Assembly (NCBI GenBank): GCA_903885565.1
Contig: CAISJI010000245.1
Span: 1-54,195 of the forward strand
DNA: 54,195 nt
Direction of reading: 5' to 3'
Source of the DNA: an uncultured Planctomycetaceae bacterium
GTDB lineage: Bacteria; Planctomycetota; Planctomycetia; Pirellulales; UBA1268
The notes beneath the pieces are model-generated. The model was not told the DNA's origin and ran no database searches. It saw only the letters and a list, made by a program, of their open reading frames with translations. The position numbers and the translations under genes are program-made. Shown here piece by piece: positions 24,692-33,600 of this stretch (positions within the stretch are counted from its first letter, which is position 1; every line of letters begins with the position of its first letter).

Positions 24692-25930
24692 TCAGTGGCC
24701 AGTCACTCCCAAGCGCCGGGCAAGCCAGCCGACGCTGAGTCCCTGTACAAGAATTGAAAACACGACCACCGAATAGGTGAGCATCAGCACAAAATCACGC
24801 TGCTCTCCCGGAGGAAGTGCCAGCGCCAAAGCCACTGAGATGCCCCCCCGCAGGCCGCACCAGGTGAGCAGCCAACCGGCAGGCTTGGGCAGCGAAAACC
24901 AGGTCGGCCAGAGGAGCACCGGCAGCCCCACCACGAGAAACCGGGCTCCCAGCGCCAGCAGCACAACCACCAGCCCCGCCCGCCACGAGCCGGCTGGAAA
25001 TTCGATCATGGCACATTCCAGACCGATCAGCACAAACAGCACGCTGTTGAGAATCTCGTCGAGCATCTGCCAGAAGAGATCCAGATGCTGCCGCGTGCGG
25101 TCTGACATCGCCAGGGCCCGTCCCTCGTTGCCCACCAGCAGACCGATCGCCACCATCGCCAGGGGGCCGGAGGTTTCCAGCGCCTGCGCCAGGGCATAGC
25201 CTCCCACCACCGTGGCCAACGTGATCAGAACCTCGACGCGATAGTCGTCGATCGAATGCAGCACGGCATTGACCAGCGTGCCGATCGCGAGTCCCAGCAC
25301 CGCTCCGCCGAGCGCCTCACGGGCAAACAGCGTCAGCCCCGCCTCCAGCGTCGGCGGTTCGCCCGAGTGAACCATCTCGAGCAGGAGGACAAAGAGCACG
25401 ACCCCCACGCCATCGTTGATCAATGATTCGCCGGCGATTGTCGCCTCCACATCGGCCGGCACATCGGCCGAATGGAGCACACCCAGCACGGCGATCGGAT
25501 CAGTCGGGGAGATCAGCACGCCAAACAACAGGCAATAGAGCAGCGGCAACTCCACGCCGAGCCCCGCCAGCAGCCACCAGCAACCGCCACCAATGATCAG
25601 AGCTGAAAGCGTCGTGCCCACGATGGCCAGGGCCGTGATCGGCCACGCCAGGCGAACCAGCGAGGCCAGATTCATGTGCAGGGCCCCGGCAAACAGCAGG
25701 ATGGAGAGCATTCCCTCCATCAGCACGTCAGAAAAATTGATCCGGGCCAGCAGGGCCCGTTCCTGAATCCGTGGGCCGGCAATGCCGCAGGCATCGAGCC
25801 CGACGATCCCCAGGGAAAAGACGAGCGCCAGCGCCATCACCCCAATCGTGGTGGGCCACTTTAAAAAGCGGTGGTTGGCGTAGGAAAAGCCGGCGGTGAG
25901 CACCAGCAGGATGGCGGCAAGGTCGAGCAT
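24692..25930 (-). CDS. CPA1-type Na+/H+ antiporter (NhaP-like)
   Basis: This is a 412-residue protein with about twelve hydrophobic spans. The conserved core of monovalent cation/proton antiporters is present: LISPTDPIAVLGVL on helix 5, then ATIAGESLINDGVGVVLF with the Asn-Asp pair that carries the ion, and LIGLECAMIEF later. It would exchange Na+ or K+ for protons across the inner membrane for pH or salt homeostasis. ATG 25930 was used; a TTG at 25966 would add 12 residues, and neither has a clear ribosome site. Transcription is convergent with the lipase-like gene and divergent from the porin gene. Confidence 0.85.
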   Translation of the reverse strand: MLDLAAILLVLTAGFSYANHRFLKWPTTIGVMALALVFSLGIVGLDACGIAGPRIQERALLARINFSDVLMEGMLSILLFAGALHMNLASLVRLAWPITALAIVGTTLSALIIGGGCWWLLAGLGVELPLLYCLLFGVLISPTDPIAVLGVLHSADVPADVEATIAGESLINDGVGVVLFVLLLEMVHSGEPPTLEAGLTLFAREALGGAVLGLAIGTLVNAVLHSIDDYRVEVLITLATVVGGYALAQALETSGPLAMVAIGLLVGNEGRALAMSDRTRQHLDLFWQMLDEILNSVLFVLIGLECAMIEFPAGSWRAGLVVVLLALGARFLVVGLPVLLWPTWFSLPKPAGWLLTWCGLRGGISVALALALPPGEQRDFVLMLTYSVVVFSILVQGLSVGWLARRLGVTGH

Positions 25931-26035
25931 GAGGGCAGGATAGGGGGCTCGCGGGAACTTTGCCAAGCCAGATTCGCTGCGGGCTCGCCGCTGCCCCCGA
26001 GGCTACCGGTCGTACCTGTCGGTGAATCTGCCTGT

Positions 26036-26052
26036 GACTTTTTCAACGACAG
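26036..26052 (+). repeat. Solo IS-end-like motif GACTTTTTCAACGACAG
   Basis: This motif matches the right end of copy B (GACTTTTTCCACGGACAG at 38079-38096) with one substitution and one missing base. It lies in the non-coding stretch between the antiporter and porin genes. No partner end was found nearby. Confidence 0.3.
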
Positions 26053-26143
26053 TTTCTGCTGCAACGGTCGCAGGGGAGGTGTGGTCGATTATGAGGCAGG
26101 CTCAGATCGCAGCGGTGCGCGCCCGCGGCTAGCAGCCAAACCC

Positions 26144-27475
26144 ATGAGGTACAGCGGCATGCAGTGGGGATATCGGCAGGGACTTGGAGCAGCGATCGTG
26201 GCCACGGGGCTGGGGCTCTTCTGCTCGACTGCCGTCCAAGGGCAGGAACAGCCCTTTGTGGGCCGGCCGGGGAGCGTCGGCTCCTTTGAGGCGGCTGATC
26301 CGGTGCTCAACGACGACGTGATGACGGGTGTGATCCCCTCCGGGCAGGACTGGTTTTTATTTGGCGCATATCCGCGGGGAGGTGTCTACGGCTGGCTCGA
26401 CGGCGGCTATATCGGCAACTTTGCCAGCCCCGCGAGCAAGTTCAACGGTCCTTACAACGCCGTCGATCGGGCCAATGAGCCGATGATGAACCAAACCTAT
26501 CTCATCGCCGAACAGCGGCTCCCCTCCGACGATTCGTGGGGCGTGGGGGCCCGTGCTGACCTGCTCTATGGAGAAGACTTCCCCCTGGGGATGTCGTCGG
26601 GATGGGAAGTGAATCCCAGCGGTCAGGGCAACTGGAATAGCGGCGAGTATTACGGTTTGGCGATGCCGCAGCTCTATGGGGAAGTGGGCACTCAGGACCT
26701 GTCGCTGAAACTCGGCCACTTCTACACGATCGTCGGCTACGAGGGGGTGCCGGCGGTGGGCAACTTCTTCTACATGAAGTCGTACAGCTATCAGTTTGCC
26801 GGGCCGTTTACCCACTGGGGCGGGCTGGCGAGTTGGAAAGCCACCGACAACCTGCAGGTTGACGGCGGCCTCGTCAACGGCTGGAACAGTCTTTCCTCCG
26901 GCTACACCAATGCCAATTTCCTGGGGCGGGCCCGGCTCAAAAACGACGACAACTCCCTCGCCTCGACCTTCGCGATCATCTCCGGCAACGAGGCGGACGA
27001 CTTCTCGCCGCTCTATCAGCCGCAGCCGATTCTCATGAGCGCCAACCGCACCCGCTACAGCCTGCTGTTTGAGGTGCGTCCGTCTGATCGGTGGGAATAT
27101 GTGTTTCACCAATGGCTCGGCACCCAAGCCAATGCGCTCCCCGGCGGCGGCGCAGGGACCTGGACTGGCATCGACCAATATCTCTACTACTCTGCCAGCG
27201 ATACGTGGAAATGGGGCGGGCGATTTGAATGGTTCGACGACATAAACGGCCTCCGCGTCGGCTTAAACCGGCCGAGCAATCCCAACCATGTGCCGCTGCC
27301 GGGCAACTACTTCTCGCTCACCGTTGGCCCCAACTGGGTGCCGAACCAGAATCTGATCATGCGTCCCGCCTTCCGCTGGGATTTCTACAGTGGCCCAAGC
27401 AACGTCAAGCCCTACAACGATGGCGTGAGCAACAACCAGACGATGCTCGGGTTTGACGCCATCCAGAAGTTTTGA
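26144..27475 (+). CDS. Outer-membrane beta-barrel porin (BBP2/OmpL-like)
   Basis: The protein is 443 residues with a signal peptide (GLGAAIVATGLGLFCSTAVQG, then QEQ). The mature part is rich in aromatic and glycine residues in alternating strands, such as SLKLGHFYTIVGYEGVPAV and YYSASDTWKWGGRFEWF. It ends in phenylalanine (AIQKF), as outer-membrane proteins often do. The pattern fits the putative beta-barrel porin-2 family (PF07642), common in planctomycetes. It is probably a diffusion channel of unknown specificity. The frame is open far upstream. ATG 26144 and ATG 26159 are both possible, the latter having GAGG about 9 bases before it. Confidence 0.8.
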   Translation: MRYSGMQWGYRQGLGAAIVATGLGLFCSTAVQGQEQPFVGRPGSVGSFEAADPVLNDDVMTGVIPSGQDWFLFGAYPRGGVYGWLDGGYIGNFASPASKFNGPYNAVDRANEPMMNQTYLIAEQRLPSDDSWGVGARADLLYGEDFPLGMSSGWEVNPSGQGNWNSGEYYGLAMPQLYGEVGTQDLSLKLGHFYTIVGYEGVPAVGNFFYMKSYSYQFAGPFTHWGGLASWKATDNLQVDGGLVNGWNSLSSGYTNANFLGRARLKNDDNSLASTFAIISGNEADDFSPLYQPQPILMSANRTRYSLLFEVRPSDRWEYVFHQWLGTQANALPGGGAGTWTGIDQYLYYSASDTWKWGGRFEWFDDINGLRVGLNRPSNPNHVPLPGNYFSLTVGPNWVPNQNLIMRPAFRWDFYSGPSNVKPYNDGVSNNQTMLGFDAIQKF

Positions 27476-27512
27476 GCTGGTCTCGGCGGATGATGCCGAA
27501 AGCCACCGCGGC

Positions 27513-28409
27513 TCAGGGCGCTGGCGTGCTTGTGACAGGAATCAACTGGCGCCGGGCCAGCCAGGCAAGTGACTTCGTCTGCCACTCATCCCAGAAGGGC
27601 CCCTTGTAGCCATTGAGGCCATGGCCCCCCCCGGCCAGTTCGACATACTCGCTGTCGATGCCACGAGCCTTGAGCGCTGCCTGGAGCTGGCGACTGTTCT
27701 CCGGAACCACCGCCGTGTCGTCGACAGCATGCGCCAAAAACATCGGCGGCGTGGCGGCAGTCACCTGCTCCTCTGCGCTATAGCGTTTGACGAGATCGGC
27801 CGAAGGGGCTTCTCCAAGCAGATTCTTCCGGGAGCCCCCGTGGGTGAGTTGTCCCATGGAAACCACGGGGTAAACCAGGAGGGCGAAGTCGGGACGACAG
27901 CCCTCCCATTCGATAGGATCGGTCGCCGCAGAATCCCCCTGATCAAACTGCGTGGCTGCCGTCGCTGCCAGATGGCCGCCGGCTGAAAACCCCATGATCC
28001 CGATCTGATCGGGCTTGATGTGCCAGTGCGCAGCTTCGTGCCGCACGGTGCGAATGGCGCGCTGTGCATCGATCAGTGGCACCTGATGCCGTCCTTGGGG
28101 CAGCCTGTATTCAAGCACGATCCCCGCCACGCCATGCTGGTTGAGCCAGCGGGCTATTGCCTGCCCCTCTGGCTCGGTCACCAAGCCGCCATAGCCCCCT
28201 CCCGGGCAGATTACGACCGCCGTGCCGTTCGCTTCCGACTCGGGAGGCAGGTGCACCGTGATCGAGCCGGTGGCCGCCTCGAAAGCCCCATTCCCCACCG
28301 GCGACCGCTCCGGCCACAGGGGCATACGCAGCGGCTCGGCCGCCGCGGCAGAGCCAACCAGCAGGAGCATGGGCATCAGGCACAGAGCCGAAAACAAAAG
28401 TCGGGGCAT
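27513..28409 (-). CDS. Secreted alpha/beta hydrolase (acetyl esterase-like)
   Basis: The protein is 298 residues with a clear signal peptide (LLFSALCLMPMLLLVGSAAAAE). The fold markers are an oxyanion CPGGGYGGL near 69, nucleophile S142 in IMGFSAGGHLAAT, acid D230 or D231 in HAVDDTAVV and H263 in GGGHGLN. This set is typical of the BD-FAE/Axe-type esterases that remove acetyl or feruloyl groups from plant or algal polysaccharides. GGAG is 8 bases before ATG 28409, which rejects the much longer open frame reaching 29114. It is divergent from the kinase gene. Confidence 0.85.
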   Translation of the reverse strand: MPRLLFSALCLMPMLLLVGSAAAAEPLRMPLWPERSPVGNGAFEAATGSITVHLPPESEANGTAVVICPGGGYGGLVTEPEGQAIARWLNQHGVAGIVLEYRLPQGRHQVPLIDAQRAIRTVRHEAAHWHIKPDQIGIMGFSAGGHLAATAATQFDQGDSAATDPIEWEGCRPDFALLVYPVVSMGQLTHGGSRKNLLGEAPSADLVKRYSAEEQVTAATPPMFLAHAVDDTAVVPENSRQLQAALKARGIDSEYVELAGGGHGLNGYKGPFWDEWQTKSLAWLARRQLIPVTSTPAP

Positions 28410-28649
28410 CGGTAAAACTCCGCAGGGGAATCGGCACACACCAGTGATGACTCGCGATGGAACGCGCCACCCGCCCGAAATCCTACACCAACCGGTCGCG
28501 GTGGCCCGGGGCACCACCGTCTGCCGCAGTCGACAACAGCCGGGGCATGGCCTATGCTCCGCTGCAGTCTCCAACGATTCTGTTTCCGGCACGCCAGCCG
28601 ATGTCGCGCCTTTATTCCAACCGCTGTCGGCGGGTCGAAGGATACAGGA

Positions 28650-30590
28650 ATGGCTCCACCAGATTCCCGATTTCAGGCGACACGACCGGGGGAGCCCGAT
28701 CCTCCGCGCGATCCTGCTCCCGCCATCGATCCTGCCGCCACCGGACCGCTGCCGGCTCCACCTCCGCAGCGGGTGGCCACGTTCCCCTACCATCCGGGCG
28801 ATCTGATTCTGCCCGGCTACCGGCTGACCAAGCGGCTCGGCAGTGGCGGATTTGGCGAGGTCTGGCGGGCCGAGGCACCGGGGGGCATGGGCGTGGCGAT
28901 CAAAATCCTGGCAAACCTCGGTCGCAGGGAGGGGGGACGCGAGTTCCGGGCCCTGCAGACGATCAAGAACATCCGGCACGCGCACATCGTGCCACTCTTC
29001 GGAGTCTGGCTCAAAACCCGCGATGGGCGGCTGCTCGATGATGCGGAACTCCAGGCTGCCGAAAAGCGGATTCTGTCCACACCTGCTCCGGCGACAGCCC
29101 GCGGAATTCAGCACGCCAGCGATTCAGATCCAGAGGCTCTGGAATCGCTGGAATTGATCGTGGCAATGGGGCTGGGAGACCAGACGCTCTTTGACCGTCT
29201 CCGCGAAACGCAGCGCAGCGGTGGCGGGGGGCTCCCGGTCTCTGACCTGATCCCCTGGATACAGCAGGCGGCCCTGGCTCTCGACCACTTCAACAGCGGG
29301 CAGCGACGCTCCCGGGAAAACATCACCGCCGTTCAGCACTGCGACATCAAACCACAAAACATGCTGCTGGTGGGGGACGTGGTGCAGGTTTGTGATTTTG
29401 GGCTGGCGCGGGCTCAGGGGGAGGTGCGGGCCACGTCGAACACGATGGCCAGCCTCGCCTATGCCGCGCCGGAGATGGTTCGCCCACCGCACGATCCCGC
29501 CCCCACGACCGACCAATATTCGTTGGCACTGAGCTACATCGAACTGCGCACCGGCAGGCTGCCCTATGCCGAACTGAGCCCCTTGACGATCATGCGTGCC
29601 AAGGTCGACGGCACGATCGATCTCTCCGACGTTCCCCCCTTCGAGGCCAAGGTGCTCGCTCGGGCACTGCAGGTCGATCCCACCCAGCGTTGGCCCAGCT
29701 GCGTCGATTTTGCCAAGGCGCTGCGGGCCGCTGCCGGCACGATTGCCGACACCGGCCGGTTTGTCCTCTCCGCGCCGCTGGGGGCCACGCCCGCCCTCTT
29801 TCCTGCGCCGAGCCAGCCCGCCGATAGCGTGCAGACAGCCGACTCACCACAGCCTGTGTCCGCAGTCGCTCCGGAGGCTCAGCGGCGGGAGGAGAATTCC
29901 CGGGGCGCTCCGCGCGGCAGGATTTTGGCTGCTCTGGTGGGGGCCGGCGTGCTGCTGCTCGGAGGTTTTGTGTGGCGCACGCTGCCAGAGCCAAGGGCGG
30001 TTCCCCAGCCACCAACGGCTCCCCTGCCAACGCCGACCGGCACCACCGGACCTGGTGGTGTCATGCTGAGCGACGCCACGGCGTTGGAAAAAAAGGGCGA
30101 CCTGGTGGCAGCGGGAAACGCCTACGCAGCGGCGCTCTCCCGCCAGCCCAGCGAACTCGCCTCCGTGCTCTGGAACCTGCAGACGCGTGCCGCGGATGAC
30201 CATCGGCCGGCCGACTGCCTGCCGTTGCTGGAACGCCTCGAAAAGCTCTATGCCGCTGTGCCCCCCCCGCAGGTGAAGGGGATTGGCCGCTGGGATATCG
30301 TCAATTCCCTCGCCTGGTACAAGGCGACGCTGCCGGGGGGAGATGCGGCGACGGGCCGGGAGGCGCAGAAGCTGGCCGCCGAGGCCCTCACGCTGGTGGG
30401 GAACGACCCGCAGCTCCGCGCCCAAACGCTTGACGTGGCAGCCGCTGCAGCCGCTCGAGCCGAACAATGGGAAACGGCTCTGCAGCAGATCGACGAGGCG
30501 ATTGCGTTGCTCACGGACCCTGCCGAAGAGGCCGAGTTCCGCCGCCGCCGTTCCTCTTACACCGCTCATCAGCCCTGGCAGGAGCCCTGA
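28650..30590 (+). CDS. Membrane Ser/Thr protein kinase with TPR-like C-terminus
   Basis: The protein is 646 residues. The kinase domain spans about 57-370, with the glycine loop LGSGGFGEV (63-71), VAIK lysine K85, catalytic loop QHCDIKPQN (D232) and CDFGLA (D249). The usual HRD arginine is a cysteine (C231), so this is a non-RD kinase that may not need activation-loop phosphorylation. A proline-rich linker is followed by one transmembrane helix, LAALVGAGVLLLGGFVW near 427-443. A mostly helical extracytoplasmic region with TPR-like repeats (DLVAAGNAYAAALSRQPSE) ends the protein. AAGGA lies 7 bases before ATG 28650. Planctomycetes carry many such Hanks-type kinases; the targets are unknown. Confidence 0.85.
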   Translation: MAPPDSRFQATRPGEPDPPRDPAPAIDPAATGPLPAPPPQRVATFPYHPGDLILPGYRLTKRLGSGGFGEVWRAEAPGGMGVAIKILANLGRREGGREFRALQTIKNIRHAHIVPLFGVWLKTRDGRLLDDAELQAAEKRILSTPAPATARGIQHASDSDPEALESLELIVAMGLGDQTLFDRLRETQRSGGGGLPVSDLIPWIQQAALALDHFNSGQRRSRENITAVQHCDIKPQNMLLVGDVVQVCDFGLARAQGEVRATSNTMASLAYAAPEMVRPPHDPAPTTDQYSLALSYIELRTGRLPYAELSPLTIMRAKVDGTIDLSDVPPFEAKVLARALQVDPTQRWPSCVDFAKALRAAAGTIADTGRFVLSAPLGATPALFPAPSQPADSVQTADSPQPVSAVAPEAQRREENSRGAPRGRILAALVGAGVLLLGGFVWRTLPEPRAVPQPPTAPLPTPTGTTGPGGVMLSDATALEKKGDLVAAGNAYAAALSRQPSELASVLWNLQTRAADDHRPADCLPLLERLEKLYAAVPPPQVKGIGRWDIVNSLAWYKATLPGGDAATGREAQKLAAEALTLVGNDPQLRAQTLDVAAAAAARAEQWETALQQIDEAIALLTDPAEEAEFRRRRSSYTAHQPWQEP

Positions 30591-30598
30591 CTTTCCGC

Positions 30599-30625
30599 GG
30601 AAAAAGCCATCAATGCACTTTTTCC
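30599..30625. terminator. Bidirectional hairpin between convergent genes
   Basis: GGAAAAAG (30599-30606) pairs perfectly with CTTTTTCC (30618-30625) around an 11-base loop. It lies in the 58-base gap between the kinase stop and the stop of the ELW-repeat gene. The A-run and T-run serve both directions. Confidence 0.55.
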
Positions 30626-30648
30626 ACAGCTTGCTATCCCATTTCGTC

Positions 30649-33600
30649 CTACCCCAGCCGCAGACCGACGCCATAGCGGAACATCGCCGCGGCCGGTGCG
30701 GAGGGGAGCTGGTCGAACGATTTCTCTGCCACCCAGGCATTGGGGCCGGTGAAATGGAACCGTCGGATTGTGTTGCCGGTCTGATTCGACGCGCCCAAGG
30801 CGGCAAAGAACTGCGCCCGCCCGTCAGAGCCGGGCAGATCCTTCACCACCACGACCGCCAGCGGGGCATTGAAGCCGCCCCCCGTAGGACCAGTGACATT
30901 CCCCGGGGTGAAGAAGTCGGGGCCCCCGAGCGGCTTCCAGGCGGGGCCTGCCGGACGCGACTGGGAGAACGTTCCGCGCGGCCCCAGTTGCTCGGCGATC
31001 GCTGCGGCCGATCCAGCCACGACCAGATCGTGCGCCAACACGCGGAAATTTGCCAGACCGTTGGCACCGGCGCCGAGGATCAGGTCATCCCGTTGATTGC
31101 CGTCGATATCGCCCGCCGCCAGACTCGCTCCAAACCCAAAGACGTTCACCAGTCTGCGCGACGGTCCCGATTCCACCAGTGCTGTCACCGCGAACGACCG
31201 AACTGTCAACAGAGAAGTTCCATCAAGGATCGACACGCTGGTGGTGCCGGCCGTACGGCCATTGCTGGTGGTGGAGGCGAGGAGAATATCGCTCCGGCCG
31301 TCGGAGGCGAAGAAACTGCCGGCGCTTACCGCACAGATTGTCTGTCCGACCGGCAGGAAGCTCTGGACGAGGGGCAGGGGACTGATCGAAGGAACCCCCT
31401 CCTTCGACACGAGAATGTCGTAGACAGCAATCTGCCTGCCGGCCGCGACGATCAACTCCATCCGACCACTCCCCGCAGCGTCAGCCACAACGTCGGCGAG
31501 CGTCACCAGCAGTCCGCCGCTGGCCTGGCTGCCAAACGTGGCCGCCACATCGATCGATACCGGCGCCCACGCCGGCTTGGCGGCACCACTCAGCAGCGCG
31601 ATGCGGGTCAGGGAACTGCCAAATGTGTCGGCGAGCCGGCGGCCGGGAAAGGCGGGATCGGCCTGGGCAGGAACACCGCCTTGGCCGGGGGCCACCACGA
31701 GATCGGGAACGCCGTCGCTGTTGATGTCGGCGGAGCCGACACGCAGGCCCCCCTGAAATCGCGTGGCGAAGGGGGCCGAATAGCCAGCCTGAATCAGATC
31801 GGCCGCCCCAATCTCCCGGCGAACTTCCCCCGTGAACGCGTCGATCAGCCGGGCACCCGGGGCCGTCTGCTGCCCCAGCACAAGCGTGCCCCCGGCAGGC
31901 AGGGCCGCAATCGGCTGGGTGAGTCTGACTGTCACGGTGCGCGTGCGGGCGTCGTAGCTGGCGCTGGCGACGGCACTGGGAGAGGATTGGGAGGCGGCTG
32001 TCGGTGTCAGCGTGAGCACCATTCCTCGGGGAAAAAATCCGGCCTGCGCTCGCGATAATCCGGTCACTCGAATCGTGGTGGCGTTGATCGCTGCGTAGGC
32101 AAACTCCCGGTCCCAGAACGTCCCCTTGCCGCCGGTGCCGGCAGCGATCACCGGGTGGATTCGCGTGTCGACGCCCAGACTGACCGAGGCAGCCTGCGGC
32201 ACGGGATTGCCAGCCAGATCGGTGAACGATCCGCTGGCCACAGACACGGTGGCGGTGCCGACAGTTCCTGCGGCGGGAGTGAAGAGGGCAAAATAGCTGG
32301 CCCCACTGCCGGTGAAACCAGACAGCGTGCCCCCCACGGCGAGCAGACTCGCCAGCGAGAATGTGGTGGAGGGCTCGCTGAGCACGATCGCGATCTGGGC
32401 CGTCATCCCCGCTGTGAGCGTCTGCTGATCGGCGCGGATCGTGACTGTCGGGGGCGTGGCATCCAAGCCCAGCTCCCACAGTTCGCGGCCATGCACGCCA
32501 TCATCGATGGCGAACGTGAGCCGGTCAGGGGCGGCTGTGAGATTTCCGGCCCGCCTGCCGGCGAATCCGGGGCTCAGTTCCACCACTGAGGTGCCAAGGG
32601 CTGTGCCATCGGTCTGGAAGAGATGCCGATGTCCCTCCGACCTGCCAGTGAAGTAGAGCCGGCCACCAGCCGCCACCAGATCGCCCACGTTGGCCGACGC
32701 ACGCCCCGGCGCCACATCGGCCACGAGCACAGTGCCCGCCTCAGTGCCATCGGTCTTCCAGAGCTCCCGGCCATGGAGGCCGTCGTCGGCGGAAAAGTAG
32801 AGGGTACTGCCCAGAACGGTATAGCCGGAGGGCTGGCTCCCGTCGGGATCCCCGTAAATCCCCAGCTGGGTGTTGATGTCCTTCACCAGCACGGTGCCGG
32901 CTGATGTGCCGTCGGTTTTCCAGAGTTCGGCACTATGCGCTGGGTCGCTGCCTGTAAAGAACAGCGTGGTTCCCACGGCGGCAGAAAATCCGGGGCCCAA
33001 ATCAAAGCCCCCCTGCTGCGCTTGCACCAGCATCTGGGTGCCGGCGGCCGTGCCGTCGGATCGCCACAACGCGGAGCCCTCCGCCAGACTTTGGGAAGAA
33101 AAGAGCACCGATTCCCCCAACAGGGCAAAGCCTGAGGGCGATACATTCTCCCGCAACGGAAAGGTGCCCGCTGCCGTTCCGTCGGAGATCCATGCGGCGT
33201 TTGCGCCGGCGTAAAAATCAGCCGACGAGGCCCGGAACACCACCCTCGAGCCAAACGCCGTCAGGCTGCCTGGAGCAGCGCTCGCTGCGTCGGGGGCAAT
33301 ATCCTTCACCATCGTGGTGCCGCTGAGCGTGCCGTCAGTCTTCCACAGTTCATAGCCGTGAATACCGTCGCTGGCTGCAAAAAAGAGCGAGCTGCCCGCG
33401 GCCACGAGAAACCCATTCGGGGAACCGGAAAAGAGGTCCCCCATCAGGTCGCCATGCAGCCTGACAGTGCCGGAAGCAGTGCCGTCGGTCTTCCAGAGGC
33501 TGCAGGTTCGGTTCGATTCGCCCCCACTGAAGCTGGTGATGATGGTGGTGAAGTAGAGGGTGCGGCCAATGACGGTGAGATTATTGGGATTGGCCGACTC

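Noticed and set aside
27513..29114. The long open frame of 533 codons as one esterase gene.
   Set aside because: A signal peptide and a GGAG ribosome site at 28409 mark the true start; the upstream part would cover the divergent kinase gene.
30283..32058. Plus-strand open frame of 591 codons running over the kinase end and the ELW-repeat gene.
   Set aside because: It crosses two convergent, strongly supported genes and the hairpin terminator between them; composition explains it.
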